Source: Streptomyces aquilus (GTDB lineage: Bacteria > Actinomycetota > Actinomycetes > Streptomycetales > Streptomycetaceae). From it: 64,000 nt of DNA. Of the stretch, positions 8,385-18,970 are shown piece after piece. Position 1 is the first letter of the stretch, and each line of letters begins with the position of its first letter. Made by a program: the position numbers and the translations under genes. The DNA lies in assembly GCF_003955715.1 (NCBI RefSeq), contig NZ_CP034463.1, positions 7,750,001-7,814,000 of the forward strand, read 5' to 3'. The notes under the pieces are model-generated. The model was not told the origin of the DNA. It saw only the letters and a list, made by a program, of their open reading frames with translations, and searched no databases.

Positions 8385-9914
8385 TCAAATGTCGCGGAAG
8401 ATCTCGATCTGCGCCCCGATGCTGTTGAGCCGCTCGGCGAGGTCCTCGTAGCCCCGGTTGATGACGTACACGTTCCGCAGCACGGACGTGCCCTCCGCCG
8501 CCATCATCGCCAGCAGGACGACCACGGCGGGGCGGAGCGCCGGCGGGCACATCATCTCGGCGGCGCGCCAGCGGGTGGGCCCCTCGACCAGCACGCGGTG
8601 CGGGTCCAGCAACTGGAGCCTGCCGCCGAGGCGGTTGAGGTCCGTCAGGTAGATCGCCCGGTTGTCGTAGACCCAGTCATGGATCAGCGTCTGGCCCTGC
8701 GCGGAGGCCGCGATGGCCGCGAAGAACGGGACGTTGTCGATGTTCAGGCCCGGGAACGGCATCGGGTGGATCTTGTCGATCGGCGCTTCGAGCTTGCTCG
8801 GGCGGACCGTCAGGTCGACCAGGCGGGTACGGCCGTTGTCGGCGAAGTACTCCGGCGTGCGGTCGTGGTCGAGGCCCATCTCCTCCAGGACCGCGAGCTC
8901 GATCTCCAGGAACTCGATGGGGACCCGGCGGACCGTCAGCTCCGACTCCGTGACCACCGCGGCGGCCAGCAGGCTCATCGCCTCGACCGGGTCCTCGGAG
9001 GGGGAGTAGTCGACGTCCACGTCGATGGTCGGCATGCCGTGCACGGTCAGGGTGGTGGTGCCGATGCCCTCGACCTTGACGCCGAGCGCCTCCAGGAAGA
9101 AGCAGAGGTCCTGGACCATGTAGTTGGAGGACGCGTTGCGGATGACCGTGACGCCGTCGTGGCGCGCGGCGGCCAGCAGGGCGTTCTCGGTCACGGTGTC
9201 GCCGCGCTCGGTCAGCACGATCGGGCGGTCGGGGGAGATCGAGCGGTCCACCTGGGCGTGGTACAGCCCCTCGGTCGCCGCGATGTCCAGGCCGAAGCGG
9301 CGCAGCGCGATCATGTGCGGCTCGATGGTCCGCGTCCCGAGGTCGCAGCCACCGGCGTACGGCAGCTTGAAGGCGTCCATGCGGTGCAGCAGCGGGCCGA
9401 GGAACATGATGATCGAGCGGGTGCGGCGGGCCGCGTCCGCGTCGATCGCGGCCATGTCCAGCTCGGCCGGCGGCACGATCTCCAGGTCGACGCCCTCGTT
9501 GATCCAGCGGGTGCGCACGCCGATGGAGTTGAGCACCTCCAGGAGGCGGTAGACCTCCTCGATGCGGGCGACCCGGCGCAGCACTGTGCGCCCCTTGTTG
9601 AGGAGCGAGGCGCACAGCAGTGCCACGCACGCGTTCTTGCTGGTCTTGACGTCGATGGCGCCGGACAGCCGGCGCCCGCCGACGACTCGCAGATGCATCG
9701 GGCCCGCGTAGCCCAGAGAGACGATCTCGCTCTCCAGGGCTTCACCGATTCGAGCGATCATCTCAAGGCTGATGTTCTGGTTGCCGCGCTCGATGCGGTT
9801 GACGGCGCTCTGACTTGTGCCGAGCGCCTCCGCGAGCTGCGACTGTGTCCAGCCACGGTGTTGCCGGGCGTCACGGATGAGCTTGCCGATGCGTACGAGG
9901 TAATCGTCTGCCAT
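8385..9914 (-). CDS. MurA paralogue (UDP-GlcNAc enolpyruvyl transferase fold) with N-terminal XRE-type HTH domain
   Basis: A 509-aa protein. Residues about 5-62 are a Cro/C1-type helix-turn-helix (GWTQSQLAEALGTSQSAVNRIERG). Residues about 72-509 are an EPSP/MurA fold. MurA landmarks are present: Lys93-Asn94 in KTSKNAC, the PEP-reactive Cys190 in AGGCDLGTRTIEPH, and the C-terminal Arg in INRGYEDLAERL. Classical MurA is about 420 aa with no HTH, so this is a fusion. It matches what I recall as SCO5998, next to aconitase SCO5999. It could be a second MurA, a transcription factor that senses a wall precursor through the enzyme fold, or both. Palindromes of ATCTC half-sites lie immediately upstream of its ATG and again upstream of aconitase (see findings). 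The conserved Cys argues against a purely dead enzyme. Confidence 0.9.
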   Translation of the reverse strand: MADDYLVRIGKLIRDARQHRGWTQSQLAEALGTSQSAVNRIERGNQNISLEMIARIGEALESEIVSLGYAGPMHLRVVGGRRLSGAIDVKTSKNACVALLCASLLNKGRTVLRRVARIEEVYRLLEVLNSIGVRTRWINEGVDLEIVPPAELDMAAIDADAARRTRSIIMFLGPLLHRMDAFKLPYAGGCDLGTRTIEPHMIALRRFGLDIAATEGLYHAQVDRSISPDRPIVLTERGDTVTENALLAAARHDGVTVIRNASSNYMVQDLCFFLEALGVKVEGIGTTTLTVHGMPTIDVDVDYSPSEDPVEAMSLLAAAVVTESELTVRRVPIEFLEIELAVLEEMGLDHDRTPEYFADNGRTRLVDLTVRPSKLEAPIDKIHPMPFPGLNIDNVPFFAAIAASAQGQTLIHDWVYDNRAIYLTDLNRLGGRLQLLDPHRVLVEGPTRWRAAEMMCPPALRPAVVVLLAMMAAEGTSVLRNVYVINRGYEDLAERLNSIGAQIEIFRDI

Positions 9915-9926
9915 GAGGTTGAGGCT

Positions 9927-9952
9927 ATCTCAGATATGAGATGGCACATCTC
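9927..9952. promoter_or_regulatory. Candidate autoregulatory operator of the HTH-MurA gene (three ATCTC half-sites)
   Basis: ATCTCA (9927-9932), a 4-nt spacer, then TGAGAT (9937-9942) form a 6-4-6 palindrome. Five bases later a third half-site ATCTC (9948-9952) follows. The block lies 13-38 bp upstream of the start at 9914, where a DNA-binding product could act on its own promoter. Confidence 0.5.
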
Positions 9953-9978
9953 GATGGGGCCATTCGGGTGATGGCCCG

Positions 9979-10179
9979 TCAATGCCTCTTATGGGTACGG
10001 GTGCGCCGCCATCCGAAAGGTCCGGGCAAATCAACCGATGTCGTACGACGTCCGGTGCTGCTGTGGGTGTGGCGCGGACCGTTCTTTCCGCCGCCGGTGG
10101 TGATGGACCAGGAGCGCCGGTTGATGTTCAGCCGTACGCCGGGCAGGATGCGGAAACTCTTGCGGAACGTCAGGGGCAT
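9979..10179 (-). CDS. DUF4236 small protein
   Basis: A 66-aa basic protein starting MPLTFRKSFRILPGVRLNIN and ending in a Trp/Arg-rich tail. This is the DUF4236 pattern that I recognise from many actinomycete genomes; function unknown. The ATG at 10179 follows a strong site (GGAGGGAGG). It lies between the hypothetical gene ending at 10221 and the HTH-MurA gene, all on the minus strand, but the gap before the HTH-MurA start contains that gene's own operator, so it need not be in the same unit. Confidence 0.8.
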   Translation of the reverse strand: MPLTFRKSFRILPGVRLNINRRSWSITTGGGKNGPRHTHSSTGRRTTSVDLPGPFGWRRTRTHKRH

Positions 10180-10220
10180 GCGTACGCCTCCCTCCGGGGG
10201 TCTGGGAACGTATCTGTCGG

Positions 10221-10829
10221 TTACCCCGACTTGGCGTACTGATGGCAGAACTCGACCGGCTCCTCGAAGGTGGCCGATGTCACCGGGGCGGTGGTGACGA
10301 GGTACCGGTGCCGTGACGGCTGACCGTCCTCCGGCCGCAACTCCAGCACCCCCGGAGACGGGCACCGCCAGGTCAGCCGCGCGACCCACTCCCCGCCGGG
10401 ATTGGCCAGCAGGCTCCACCCGGTGCCGTCGGCCCGCAGCTCGACCTCGGACGCCTCCATGGCGCCGTAGTCGTACGGGGCGCTGCTCCAGTGGCCGATG
10501 AGCGCCTCGTCCAGGCCGGTGCGGGTGTCGGTGGCGTCCTCTTCGGCGAGCCGGCGCCGCGAGGCGACCGCTGTGCCGCCGAACGCGACGACCCGCGAGC
10601 CGTGCATGAGCGCACCGAGGCCGCCCGCCAACTCGATGCCGACGTACGGGATGCCGTCCCTGGAGACGTCGTGGAGGTGCAGGCCGGTCGGGCGGCCGGA
10701 GTCGTCGACGGCGGTCGCGGCGGCGAGGCCGTCGGGCCGGAGGGTGTGGATGAGGTGGGCGCGCAGCGCGTGCCGTAGCCCGGCCACCATCTCGGGCAGA
10801 TGCCGGACCGTCCACTCGGCGCGGCTCAC
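10221..10829 (-). CDS. Conserved hypothetical protein, 202 aa
   Basis: I do not recognise a named domain. The protein begins with an amphipathic helix-rich segment (GTG start, MSRAEWTVRHLPEMVAGLRHALRAH), followed by a beta-rich middle and a Trp-containing C-terminal half (HWSSAPYDYGAMEASEVELRA, then WRCPSPGVLELRPEDG). No signal peptide or membrane segment is visible, so it is probably cytoplasmic. It is followed by the DUF4236 gene 41 bp downstream and may share its transcript. A later start is possible. Confidence 0.65.
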   Translation of the reverse strand: MSRAEWTVRHLPEMVAGLRHALRAHLIHTLRPDGLAAATAVDDSGRPTGLHLHDVSRDGIPYVGIELAGGLGALMHGSRVVAFGGTAVASRRRLAEEDATDTRTGLDEALIGHWSSAPYDYGAMEASEVELRADGTGWSLLANPGGEWVARLTWRCPSPGVLELRPEDGQPSRHRYLVTTAPVTSATFEEPVEFCHQYAKSG

Positions 10830-10949
10830 GAGCTGCCGCCCGCGCCGAAGGTGCCCTCACGCCAGATAATCACCGGGTGAGCCTAGGGCTCGTGTGGGAC
10901 GTCACAAACGGAGGCCGGGCATGACCATCCCGACCCCATGTACTAGAGT

Positions 10950-10967
10950 TATCTCGACATCGAGATA
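10950..10967. promoter_or_regulatory. Palindromic operator upstream of aconitase, TATCTCGA-CA-TCGAGATA
   Basis: Perfect 8-bp arms (10950-10957 and 10960-10967) flank CA. The core ATCTCG-N4-CGAGAT has the same 6-4-6 geometry as the palindrome upstream of the neighbouring HTH-MurA gene. It lies about 130 bp upstream of the aconitase start. Confidence 0.6.
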
Positions 10968-10998
10968 TCTGCCGAGGCGTACCGCAGCCGCCACCCTG

Positions 10999-13814
<2,816 letters not shown>

Positions 13815-13823
13815 TCCTTCCCG

Positions 13824-13863
13824 GAAGGCCCGTGTCCCCGGTACGCCGGGGACACGGGCCTTC
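13824..13863 (+). terminator. Terminator of aconitase
   Basis: A perfect 18-bp stem (13824-13841 with 13846-13863) around a TACG tetraloop, 9 bp after the stop. There is only a short T stretch, as is common in Streptomyces. Confidence 0.85.
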
Positions 13864-13989
13864 GGCGTTCCCGGGCGGGGACGTCCCAGGTCATCCGCTG
13901 CCCTCAGGTGGAACACAGGCGTCCCCCAGCGGACCGGGACACGATCGGGACATGACTGGCACCGCTGGGTACCGCACGGAGGACGGCAG

Positions 13990-15486
13990 ATGACCGTCCG
14001 GCGGCGGCTGCGCTCGATACGCTCGCGCCTGTTGCTGTTCATCTCCCTCGCCCTGGTCGCCGTGTGCGCGGCGATGGCGCTCACCACCGTCTTCGTCCAA
14101 CGCGCCTACCTGTACGGCACCTTGGACGACCGCGTCGAGAACGCCGTCGAGCGCTCCCTGGGCGGCACGGCGCCGCACCCCCGACTCACCGCCGACCTCG
14201 GCTTCCCGCCCGAACAGGGCGACCCGACCGGCATGCTGGCCGCGCGGCTCGACGACGACGGTGACATCGTCGGCGCGGCGGTCGTGGCACGGGAGAACAC
14301 GACCCGGCGGCTCACCGCCGAACAGCGCGCCGCCCTCGCGGGCGTCGAGGCCGACGGGTCGATGCACACCCGGTCCGTGCCCGGCCTCGGCACGTACCGG
14401 ATCACCGCGATCGACCGCGAGGGCATACGGGTCCTCGTAGGCCTCCCGATGGACGACGTGCGGCAGCTGATCCGGGGGACGGTCATCGCGGAGGCCATCA
14501 TCGCGGCGGTCGGGCTCGGCGTCGCCGGATGCGTGTGCGCGGTCGTCATCCGCCGTCAGCTGCGCCCCCTCGGTCGCATCGCCGGTACCGCGGTCGAGGT
14601 CTCCCGCGCCCCGCTGGCCGGTGGCCGGCCGGGCGACCTCACCCGCGTCCCCGAACGTGACACCGACCCCGACAGCGAGGCCGGTCAGGTCGGCGCCGCC
14701 CTCAACCACATGATCGACCACGTCGAGTCGTCGCTGACCGAACGCCGGCGCACCGAGGAACGCATGCGCCGCTTCCTGTCCGACGCCAGCCACGAACTGC
14801 GCACGCCGCTCGCCTCGATCGCGGGCTACGCCGAGCTCATGAACCGTGGCACCGACCGCATCGAACCGGGCACGGCCTGGCGCCGCGTCTCGGCCGAGTC
14901 GGCGCGGATGACCGGCCTGGTGGAGGACCTGTTGCTGCTGGCCCGCCTCGACGAGGGCCGTCCGTTGCAGTCCGCCGAGGTCGATGTCGCGGCGCTGGTC
15001 GCGGAGGCGGTGCGGGACGCGCGGGCCGCCTGGGACGACCACGACTGGCGGCTCGAACTCAGCCTGGACGCCGAGCCGTTGGTGACCGGTGATGCGGCTC
15101 GTCTGCACCAGGTGGTCGCCAACCTCCTGGCCAACGCACGCGTGCACACACCGCCGGGCACGAGGGTCGTCGCGGTCGTGGACACCAGGGGCGCCCACTG
15201 TGCCGTCCGCGTCCGCGACAACGGTCCCGGCATCCCGCCCGCCTTCCTCCCCACGGTCTTCGAACGCTTCACCCGAGCCGACGCGTCCCGTACCAGGGCC
15301 GGTGGGCTGGAGGGCGGTTCGGGGCTCGGGCTGGCGATCGTCGCGGCGATCACGACGGCGCACGGCGGCCGTACCGACGTCGAAAGCACGTCGGGACGTA
15401 CGGAGTTCACGGTACGACTGCCGTTGGCGGCGCAGACTCCGATGGCGGTGTCGAGGGAGGGGTCCGGGGCGTGGGCCGATGCCTAG
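13990..15486 (+). CDS. Sensor histidine kinase (HAMP-HisKA-HATPase), no adjacent response regulator
   Basis: A 498-aa membrane kinase. There is a first membrane helix at about residues 13-35, an extracellular sensor region to about 160, a second helix at about 163-187, then HAMP, the phospho-acceptor His268 in DASHELRTPLASI, and a HATPase domain with N-box (QVVANLLANARVHTP), DNGPGIP and GGSGLGLAIV boxes. The ATG at 13990 follows GGAGG. The kinase is of the OmpR-linked type, yet no response-regulator gene lies on either side: aconitase ends upstream and an unrelated HD protein follows. Partner and signal are unknown. Confidence 0.92.
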   Translation: MTVRRRLRSIRSRLLLFISLALVAVCAAMALTTVFVQRAYLYGTLDDRVENAVERSLGGTAPHPRLTADLGFPPEQGDPTGMLAARLDDDGDIVGAAVVARENTTRRLTAEQRAALAGVEADGSMHTRSVPGLGTYRITAIDREGIRVLVGLPMDDVRQLIRGTVIAEAIIAAVGLGVAGCVCAVVIRRQLRPLGRIAGTAVEVSRAPLAGGRPGDLTRVPERDTDPDSEAGQVGAALNHMIDHVESSLTERRRTEERMRRFLSDASHELRTPLASIAGYAELMNRGTDRIEPGTAWRRVSAESARMTGLVEDLLLLARLDEGRPLQSAEVDVAALVAEAVRDARAAWDDHDWRLELSLDAEPLVTGDAARLHQVVANLLANARVHTPPGTRVVAVVDTRGAHCAVRVRDNGPGIPPAFLPTVFERFTRADASRTRAGGLEGGSGLGLAIVAAITTAHGGRTDVESTSGRTEFTVRLPLAAQTPMAVSREGSGAWADA

Positions 15487-15580
15487 GCCCGATGGCGAAA
15501 GTGGCGTCTGCCGAGCGGCGCCCGGCAACATGCCCTAGCTCTGAAACCCCGGTGTCGGGCGAGCGCCGTACCCTTTCCGC

Positions 15581-16171
15581 GTGACCACCCCCGACCTCCT
15601 CCACCGCGCCCTGCACGACCCCGGCGACCCACCCCTCCGCCCCCTGCCGGACCGGGCGGTGGCGTTGCTGCGCGAGCTGGACGCGCCGCCGCGGCTGGCC
15701 GCGCATCTGAGGGCGGTGCACGACGTGGCGTACGACCTCGTGGAATGGGTGACGCGGCAGCACGCTCGACTCCCGCTCGACCGCGACGCCGTGCTGTTCG
15801 GCGCGGCCACGCACGACATAGGCAAGACGGCGCACACCACGGAACTCTCCGGCCCCGGCTCGGCGCACGAAGTCGCCGGTCGCGACCTGCTGTTGAGCCA
15901 CGGCATCGCCCCGCACCTGGCCCGCTTCGCCGCCACCCACGCGAGCTGGACCGCGCCGGACGTGACGATCGAGGATCTGCTGGTCAGCCTCGCCGACAAG
16001 GCCTGGAAGAACAAGCGCGTCCCGGAGCTGGAGGACCTGGTGGTCAGGTCGCTGGCCGAGGCGGGCGGGCGGACGGCGTGGGAGGAGTTCCTCGACCTCG
16101 ACGACCTGCTGACGGCCGTGGGGGAGGGGGCGGAGGCGCGGCTCGCCTTCCAGGGGGCGTATCCCGTGTGA
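15581..16171 (+). CDS. HD-domain phosphohydrolase
   Basis: A 196-aa cytoplasmic HD-superfamily protein. The metal-binding residues are visible as His in LRAVHDVAYDL, the HD pair in ATHDIGKT, and the distal Asp in LADKAW. Family members hydrolyse phosphoesters, often nucleotides; the substrate here is unknown. The GTG start at 15581 has no Shine-Dalgarno sequence, and a TACCCT element (15569-15574) ends 6 nt before it, so the mRNA is probably leaderless. Confidence 0.85.
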   Translation: MTTPDLLHRALHDPGDPPLRPLPDRAVALLRELDAPPRLAAHLRAVHDVAYDLVEWVTRQHARLPLDRDAVLFGAATHDIGKTAHTTELSGPGSAHEVAGRDLLLSHGIAPHLARFAATHASWTAPDVTIEDLLVSLADKAWKNKRVPELEDLVVRSLAEAGGRTAWEEFLDLDDLLTAVGEGAEARLAFQGAYPV

Positions 16172-16262
16172 CGGGGTCAGAAGCCGGTGAACGAAAGTAC
16201 GGCCACCCGAACCGGTGTTGCGACGGCACGCTATTGACGCCCGTTCTCTTCCGCGCCAACCG

Positions 16263-16291
16263 TTTACACCCGCCCCCATTCGCGCTACCTT
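16263..16291 (+). promoter_or_regulatory. Promoter of the LPMO gene
   Basis: -35 TTTACA (16263-16268), 17-bp spacer, -10 TACCTT (16286-16291). Transcription would begin near 16298, placing the CebR box just downstream of the start site. Confidence 0.6.
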
Positions 16292-16306
16292 CCGCCACAG
16301 GCGGGG

Positions 16307-16320
16307 TGGGAGCGCTCCCA
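16307..16320. promoter_or_regulatory. CebR box TGGGAGCGCTCCCA
   Basis: A perfect 14-bp palindrome identical to the consensus operator of the cellobiose-responsive LacI-family repressor CebR of streptomycetes (consensus recalled, not looked up). It lies about 10-23 bp downstream of the predicted transcription start, a position suited to blocking transcription. Confidence 0.88.
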
Positions 16321-16419
16321 TGCGGGTGGACCGGAACCCATCCGAAGGGGGACCACCCACCCCGCCCCTTCGCACACGCATCCGCACGGCCCGTACCTCA
16401 AGGAACGGACTGGACTGTC

Positions 16420-17508
16420 ATGATCCTGACAAAATCAGTGGCGTCCCCAGGTCGCCGATTAGTGCTCCCGACTCGCGCCAGAGCCCTCTTCCTCGTCCTG
16501 GTCTCCCTGCTCGCCGCCATCCCCGCCGTCGCCCTGGTCGTCACGACCGGCGGGCAGGCGGAGGCCCACGGCACCCCGATGAAGCCCGCCAGCCGTACCT
16601 TCCTGTGCTGGCAGGACGCGCTGACCGACACCGGTGAGATCAAGCCGGTCAACCCGGCCTGCAAGAACGCCCAGGCCGTCAGCGGCACCACGCCGTTCTA
16701 CAACTGGTTCTCGGTGCTCCGCTCGGACGGCGCCGGCCGCACCCGCGGCTTCGTACCGGACGGCCAGCTGTGCAGCGGCGGCAACACCAACTTCACCGGC
16801 TTCAACGCCCCCCGCAACGACTGGCCGTTGACCCACCTCACCTCGGGCGCGACCGTCGACTTCTCCTACAACGCCTGGGCGGCACACCCGGGTTGGTTCT
16901 ACGTCTACGTCACCAAGGACGGCTTCGACCCGACCAAGACCCTCACCTGGAACGACATCGAGGACCGGCCCTTCCTCTCCGTCGACCACCCGCCGCTGCA
17001 CGGCAGCCCGGGCACGGTCGAGGCCAACTACTCCTGGACCGGGCAGCTTCCGTCCAACAAGTCCGGCCGCCACATCATCTACATGGTGTGGCAGCGCTCG
17101 GACAGCGCGGAGACCTTCTACTCCTGCTCCGACGTCGTCTTCGACGGCGGCCACGGCGAGGTGACCGGCATCCACGAACCGGGCAACCCGTCCGAGCCGG
17201 TCCCCGGCGCCTGCACCGCGACCCGCAGGACGACCGGCAGTTGGAGCGGCGGCTACCAGTCCGAGGTGACCGTCACCAACTCGGGCGACGTCCCGATGCT
17301 GGGCTGGATGGTCGACTGGACGCTGCCGAGCGGTCAGAAGGTCGACAGCCTCTGGAACGGCAACGCCACCTACACCGGCCAGGACGTGATGGTCCACAAC
17401 GCCGACTGGAACGGGTCCCTGAGTCCAGGGAAGAGCGCGACGTTCGGATACGTCGTGACCGGCTCCGGCGGTGATACGGCGACCACGTTGCCCTGTCGCG
17501 TCGGGTAA
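16420..17508 (+). CDS. Secreted AA10 lytic polysaccharide monooxygenase with C-terminal CBM2
   Basis: A 362-aa copper enzyme that cleaves crystalline polysaccharide oxidatively outside the cell. The signal peptide ends at QAEA so that His50 becomes the N-terminal copper-binding His (HGTPMKPASRTFLCW). The second copper His is in NAWAAHPGWF. The AA10 domain runs to about residue 245 (YSCSDVVFDGGHGEVTGI), followed by a short linker and a CBM2 of about 100 aa (ACTATRRTTGSWSGGYQSEV to the C-terminus) that binds cellulose or chitin. The sequence resembles the S. coelicolor CelS2 type as I remember it, and the CebR box upstream supports cellulose as the target. The ATG at 16420 has a distant AAGGA. 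Confidence 0.93.
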   Translation: MILTKSVASPGRRLVLPTRARALFLVLVSLLAAIPAVALVVTTGGQAEAHGTPMKPASRTFLCWQDALTDTGEIKPVNPACKNAQAVSGTTPFYNWFSVLRSDGAGRTRGFVPDGQLCSGGNTNFTGFNAPRNDWPLTHLTSGATVDFSYNAWAAHPGWFYVYVTKDGFDPTKTLTWNDIEDRPFLSVDHPPLHGSPGTVEANYSWTGQLPSNKSGRHIIYMVWQRSDSAETFYSCSDVVFDGGHGEVTGIHEPGNPSEPVPGACTATRRTTGSWSGGYQSEVTVTNSGDVPMLGWMVDWTLPSGQKVDSLWNGNATYTGQDVMVHNADWNGSLSPGKSATFGYVVTGSGGDTATTLPCRVG

Positions 17509-17522
17509 CCCCGGCCGGCGTG

Positions 17523-17561
17523 CGGACCCGGTGGGCCACGAGCCGCCGCTCACCGGGTCCG
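17523..17561 (+). terminator. Terminator of the LPMO gene
   Basis: Stem CGGACCCGGTG (17523-17533) with CACCGGGTCCG (17551-17561), 11 bp perfect, 14 bp after the stop. Confidence 0.75.
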
Positions 17562-17633
17562 TCGGCGATGACATGATGGCGGGCATGACGTTCACGATCC
17601 GCATGACCGTGCCGGCCGCGTCCCGAAAGGACG

Positions 17634-18146
17634 ATGCCGCGTAGGCGCCCCGGCGCGCTGCGCGCCGCTCGACCCTCCCGTGCCCCGCGATGGGGCCTTC
17701 CCCCGGCCCGTATCCATGGCCTCTCCACCCGAACCAGCCTGGACATAGCCCGTGTTGAAGGGCTCCCGGACGACTACTACGTCTACGCCGGCGCCACCGA
17801 CCGGGCCCTGCGGCGCTACCGCCAGTTCCTGCAACCGGCAGGCCGGCGGCCCCGCTACCCGCAGGACGCGGAGTGCTCCTGCCGCGGCTGCTCCTTCGAC
17901 GACGTGCGGCACGCCCGCGACGTACTGGCCGAGGTCCTCACCCGACTGCCTCCTCGCCCACGCGCCGAACTCGCGCGTGTCGTAGGCGACTTGGACGCCA
18001 CGTACCTGCGACGCACCCTCCCCGACCCCTTCGCCGCGGAGCGCCGATGGCAGGGCGACCTGTGGTGGCGACGCCGACTGGCGGGCGGCCGGGAGGACCC
18101 GCTCCCCGACCCGAGGACCCCGAGGTCTCGCCGACGCCGCCGATGA
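17634..18146 (+). CDS. Hypothetical protein with CxCxxC motif
   Basis: A 170-aa basic protein that I do not recognise. Its middle looks like real coding sequence: VEGLPDDYYVYAGATDRALRRYRQFL, then a Cys cluster (AECSCRGCSFDDVRHA) that could bind metal, then an Arg/Trp-rich tail. The N-terminal 35 residues are Arg-rich and the start is uncertain; AAAGGA lies very close to the ATG at 17634. The last codons overlap the first degenerate unit of the 47-bp tandem array that follows, so the C-terminus may have been reshaped by the repeat. Confidence 0.5.
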   Translation: MPRRRPGALRAARPSRAPRWGLPPARIHGLSTRTSLDIARVEGLPDDYYVYAGATDRALRRYRQFLQPAGRRPRYPQDAECSCRGCSFDDVRHARDVLAEVLTRLPPRPRAELARVVGDLDATYLRRTLPDPFAAERRWQGDLWWRRRLAGGREDPLPDPRTPRSRRRRR

Positions 18147-18853
18147 CGTACACCCATGAACAGGCGGGGGCGGGGGCGCCATCGCCAGACCCGCGGACGG
18201 CGTGCACCAGCGACCGGGCTTGGCGGTGGCGCCGGGCCCACCGATCAGGTGCACGGGTGACTGGGCCTCGCGGTGTCCCCGGGCCTGCGGATCACGTACG
18301 CCCGCGACCGGCCTCGGCGATGGTGCCGCGGCCGCCGATCACGCCCACGCGCGACCGGCTTTCGCCATGGCGCCGCGCCTGCCGATCACCGTCACGTGCG
18401 ACCGGGTCTGGCGGTGTCCCCGGGCCTGCGGATCACGTACGCCCGCGACCGGGCCTGGCCATGGTGCCGCGTCCGCCGATCACGCCCACGCGCGACCGGC
18501 TTTCGCCATGGGGCCGCGCCTGCCGATCACCGTCACGTGCGACCGGGTCTGGCGGTGGCCCGGGGCCTGCCGACTACGTACGCCCGCGACCGGGCCTGGC
18601 CATGGTGCCGCGGCCGCCGATCACATCCATGCACCCGCGACCGGCCCTCGCCCCGACGATCAGCGGCAGGGCGTCGAGCAGCGCGAGGGCGGACGGCACC
18701 ATGCAGCCGGGCAGCCGGCGGCGAACTCGTGGCGCCGCACCCACCGATCACCGCCACACGCGACCGGGCCTGACGGCGGCGCCCCGCCTGCCGACCACGT
18801 TCGCCCGCGACCGACCCCGGCCATGCCCCCGCGCCCGCCGATCGCACGCACCC
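18109..18853. repeat. 47-bp tandem repeat array (about 12 units, one interruption)
   Basis: Units start with GCGACCGG and contain CCGATCAC near base 32-40. Clean units of exactly 47 bp start at 18210, 18257, 18304, 18351, 18398, 18445, 18492 and 18539. A 51-bp unit starts at 18586, and a partial one at 18637 runs into unrelated sequence. Two more units lie at 18760 and 18807. A degenerate unit precedes the array near 18109-18155. Units 4 and 7 differ by a single base, and units 3-5 resemble units 6-8, giving a 141-bp higher-order period. Because 47 is not a multiple of 3, all three forward frames remain open through the core, but codon use is repeat-driven and I do not call a gene here. Confidence 0.9.
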
Positions 18854-18970
18854 GCACCCAGCCCCGCCCACGCCACCACACCCCGCCCCCTTCCAGGCGC
18901 CCCGACCACGCCCGTGTGACGATGGCCGGCCTACCGTCCCTGTTCCGATGCGTCAGTCGAGGTCGTCGTC

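Noticed and set aside
18210..18853. CRISPR array
   Set aside because: Units are directly adjacent with no unique spacers, and no cas genes are present. The same applies to the array at 60778-61045.
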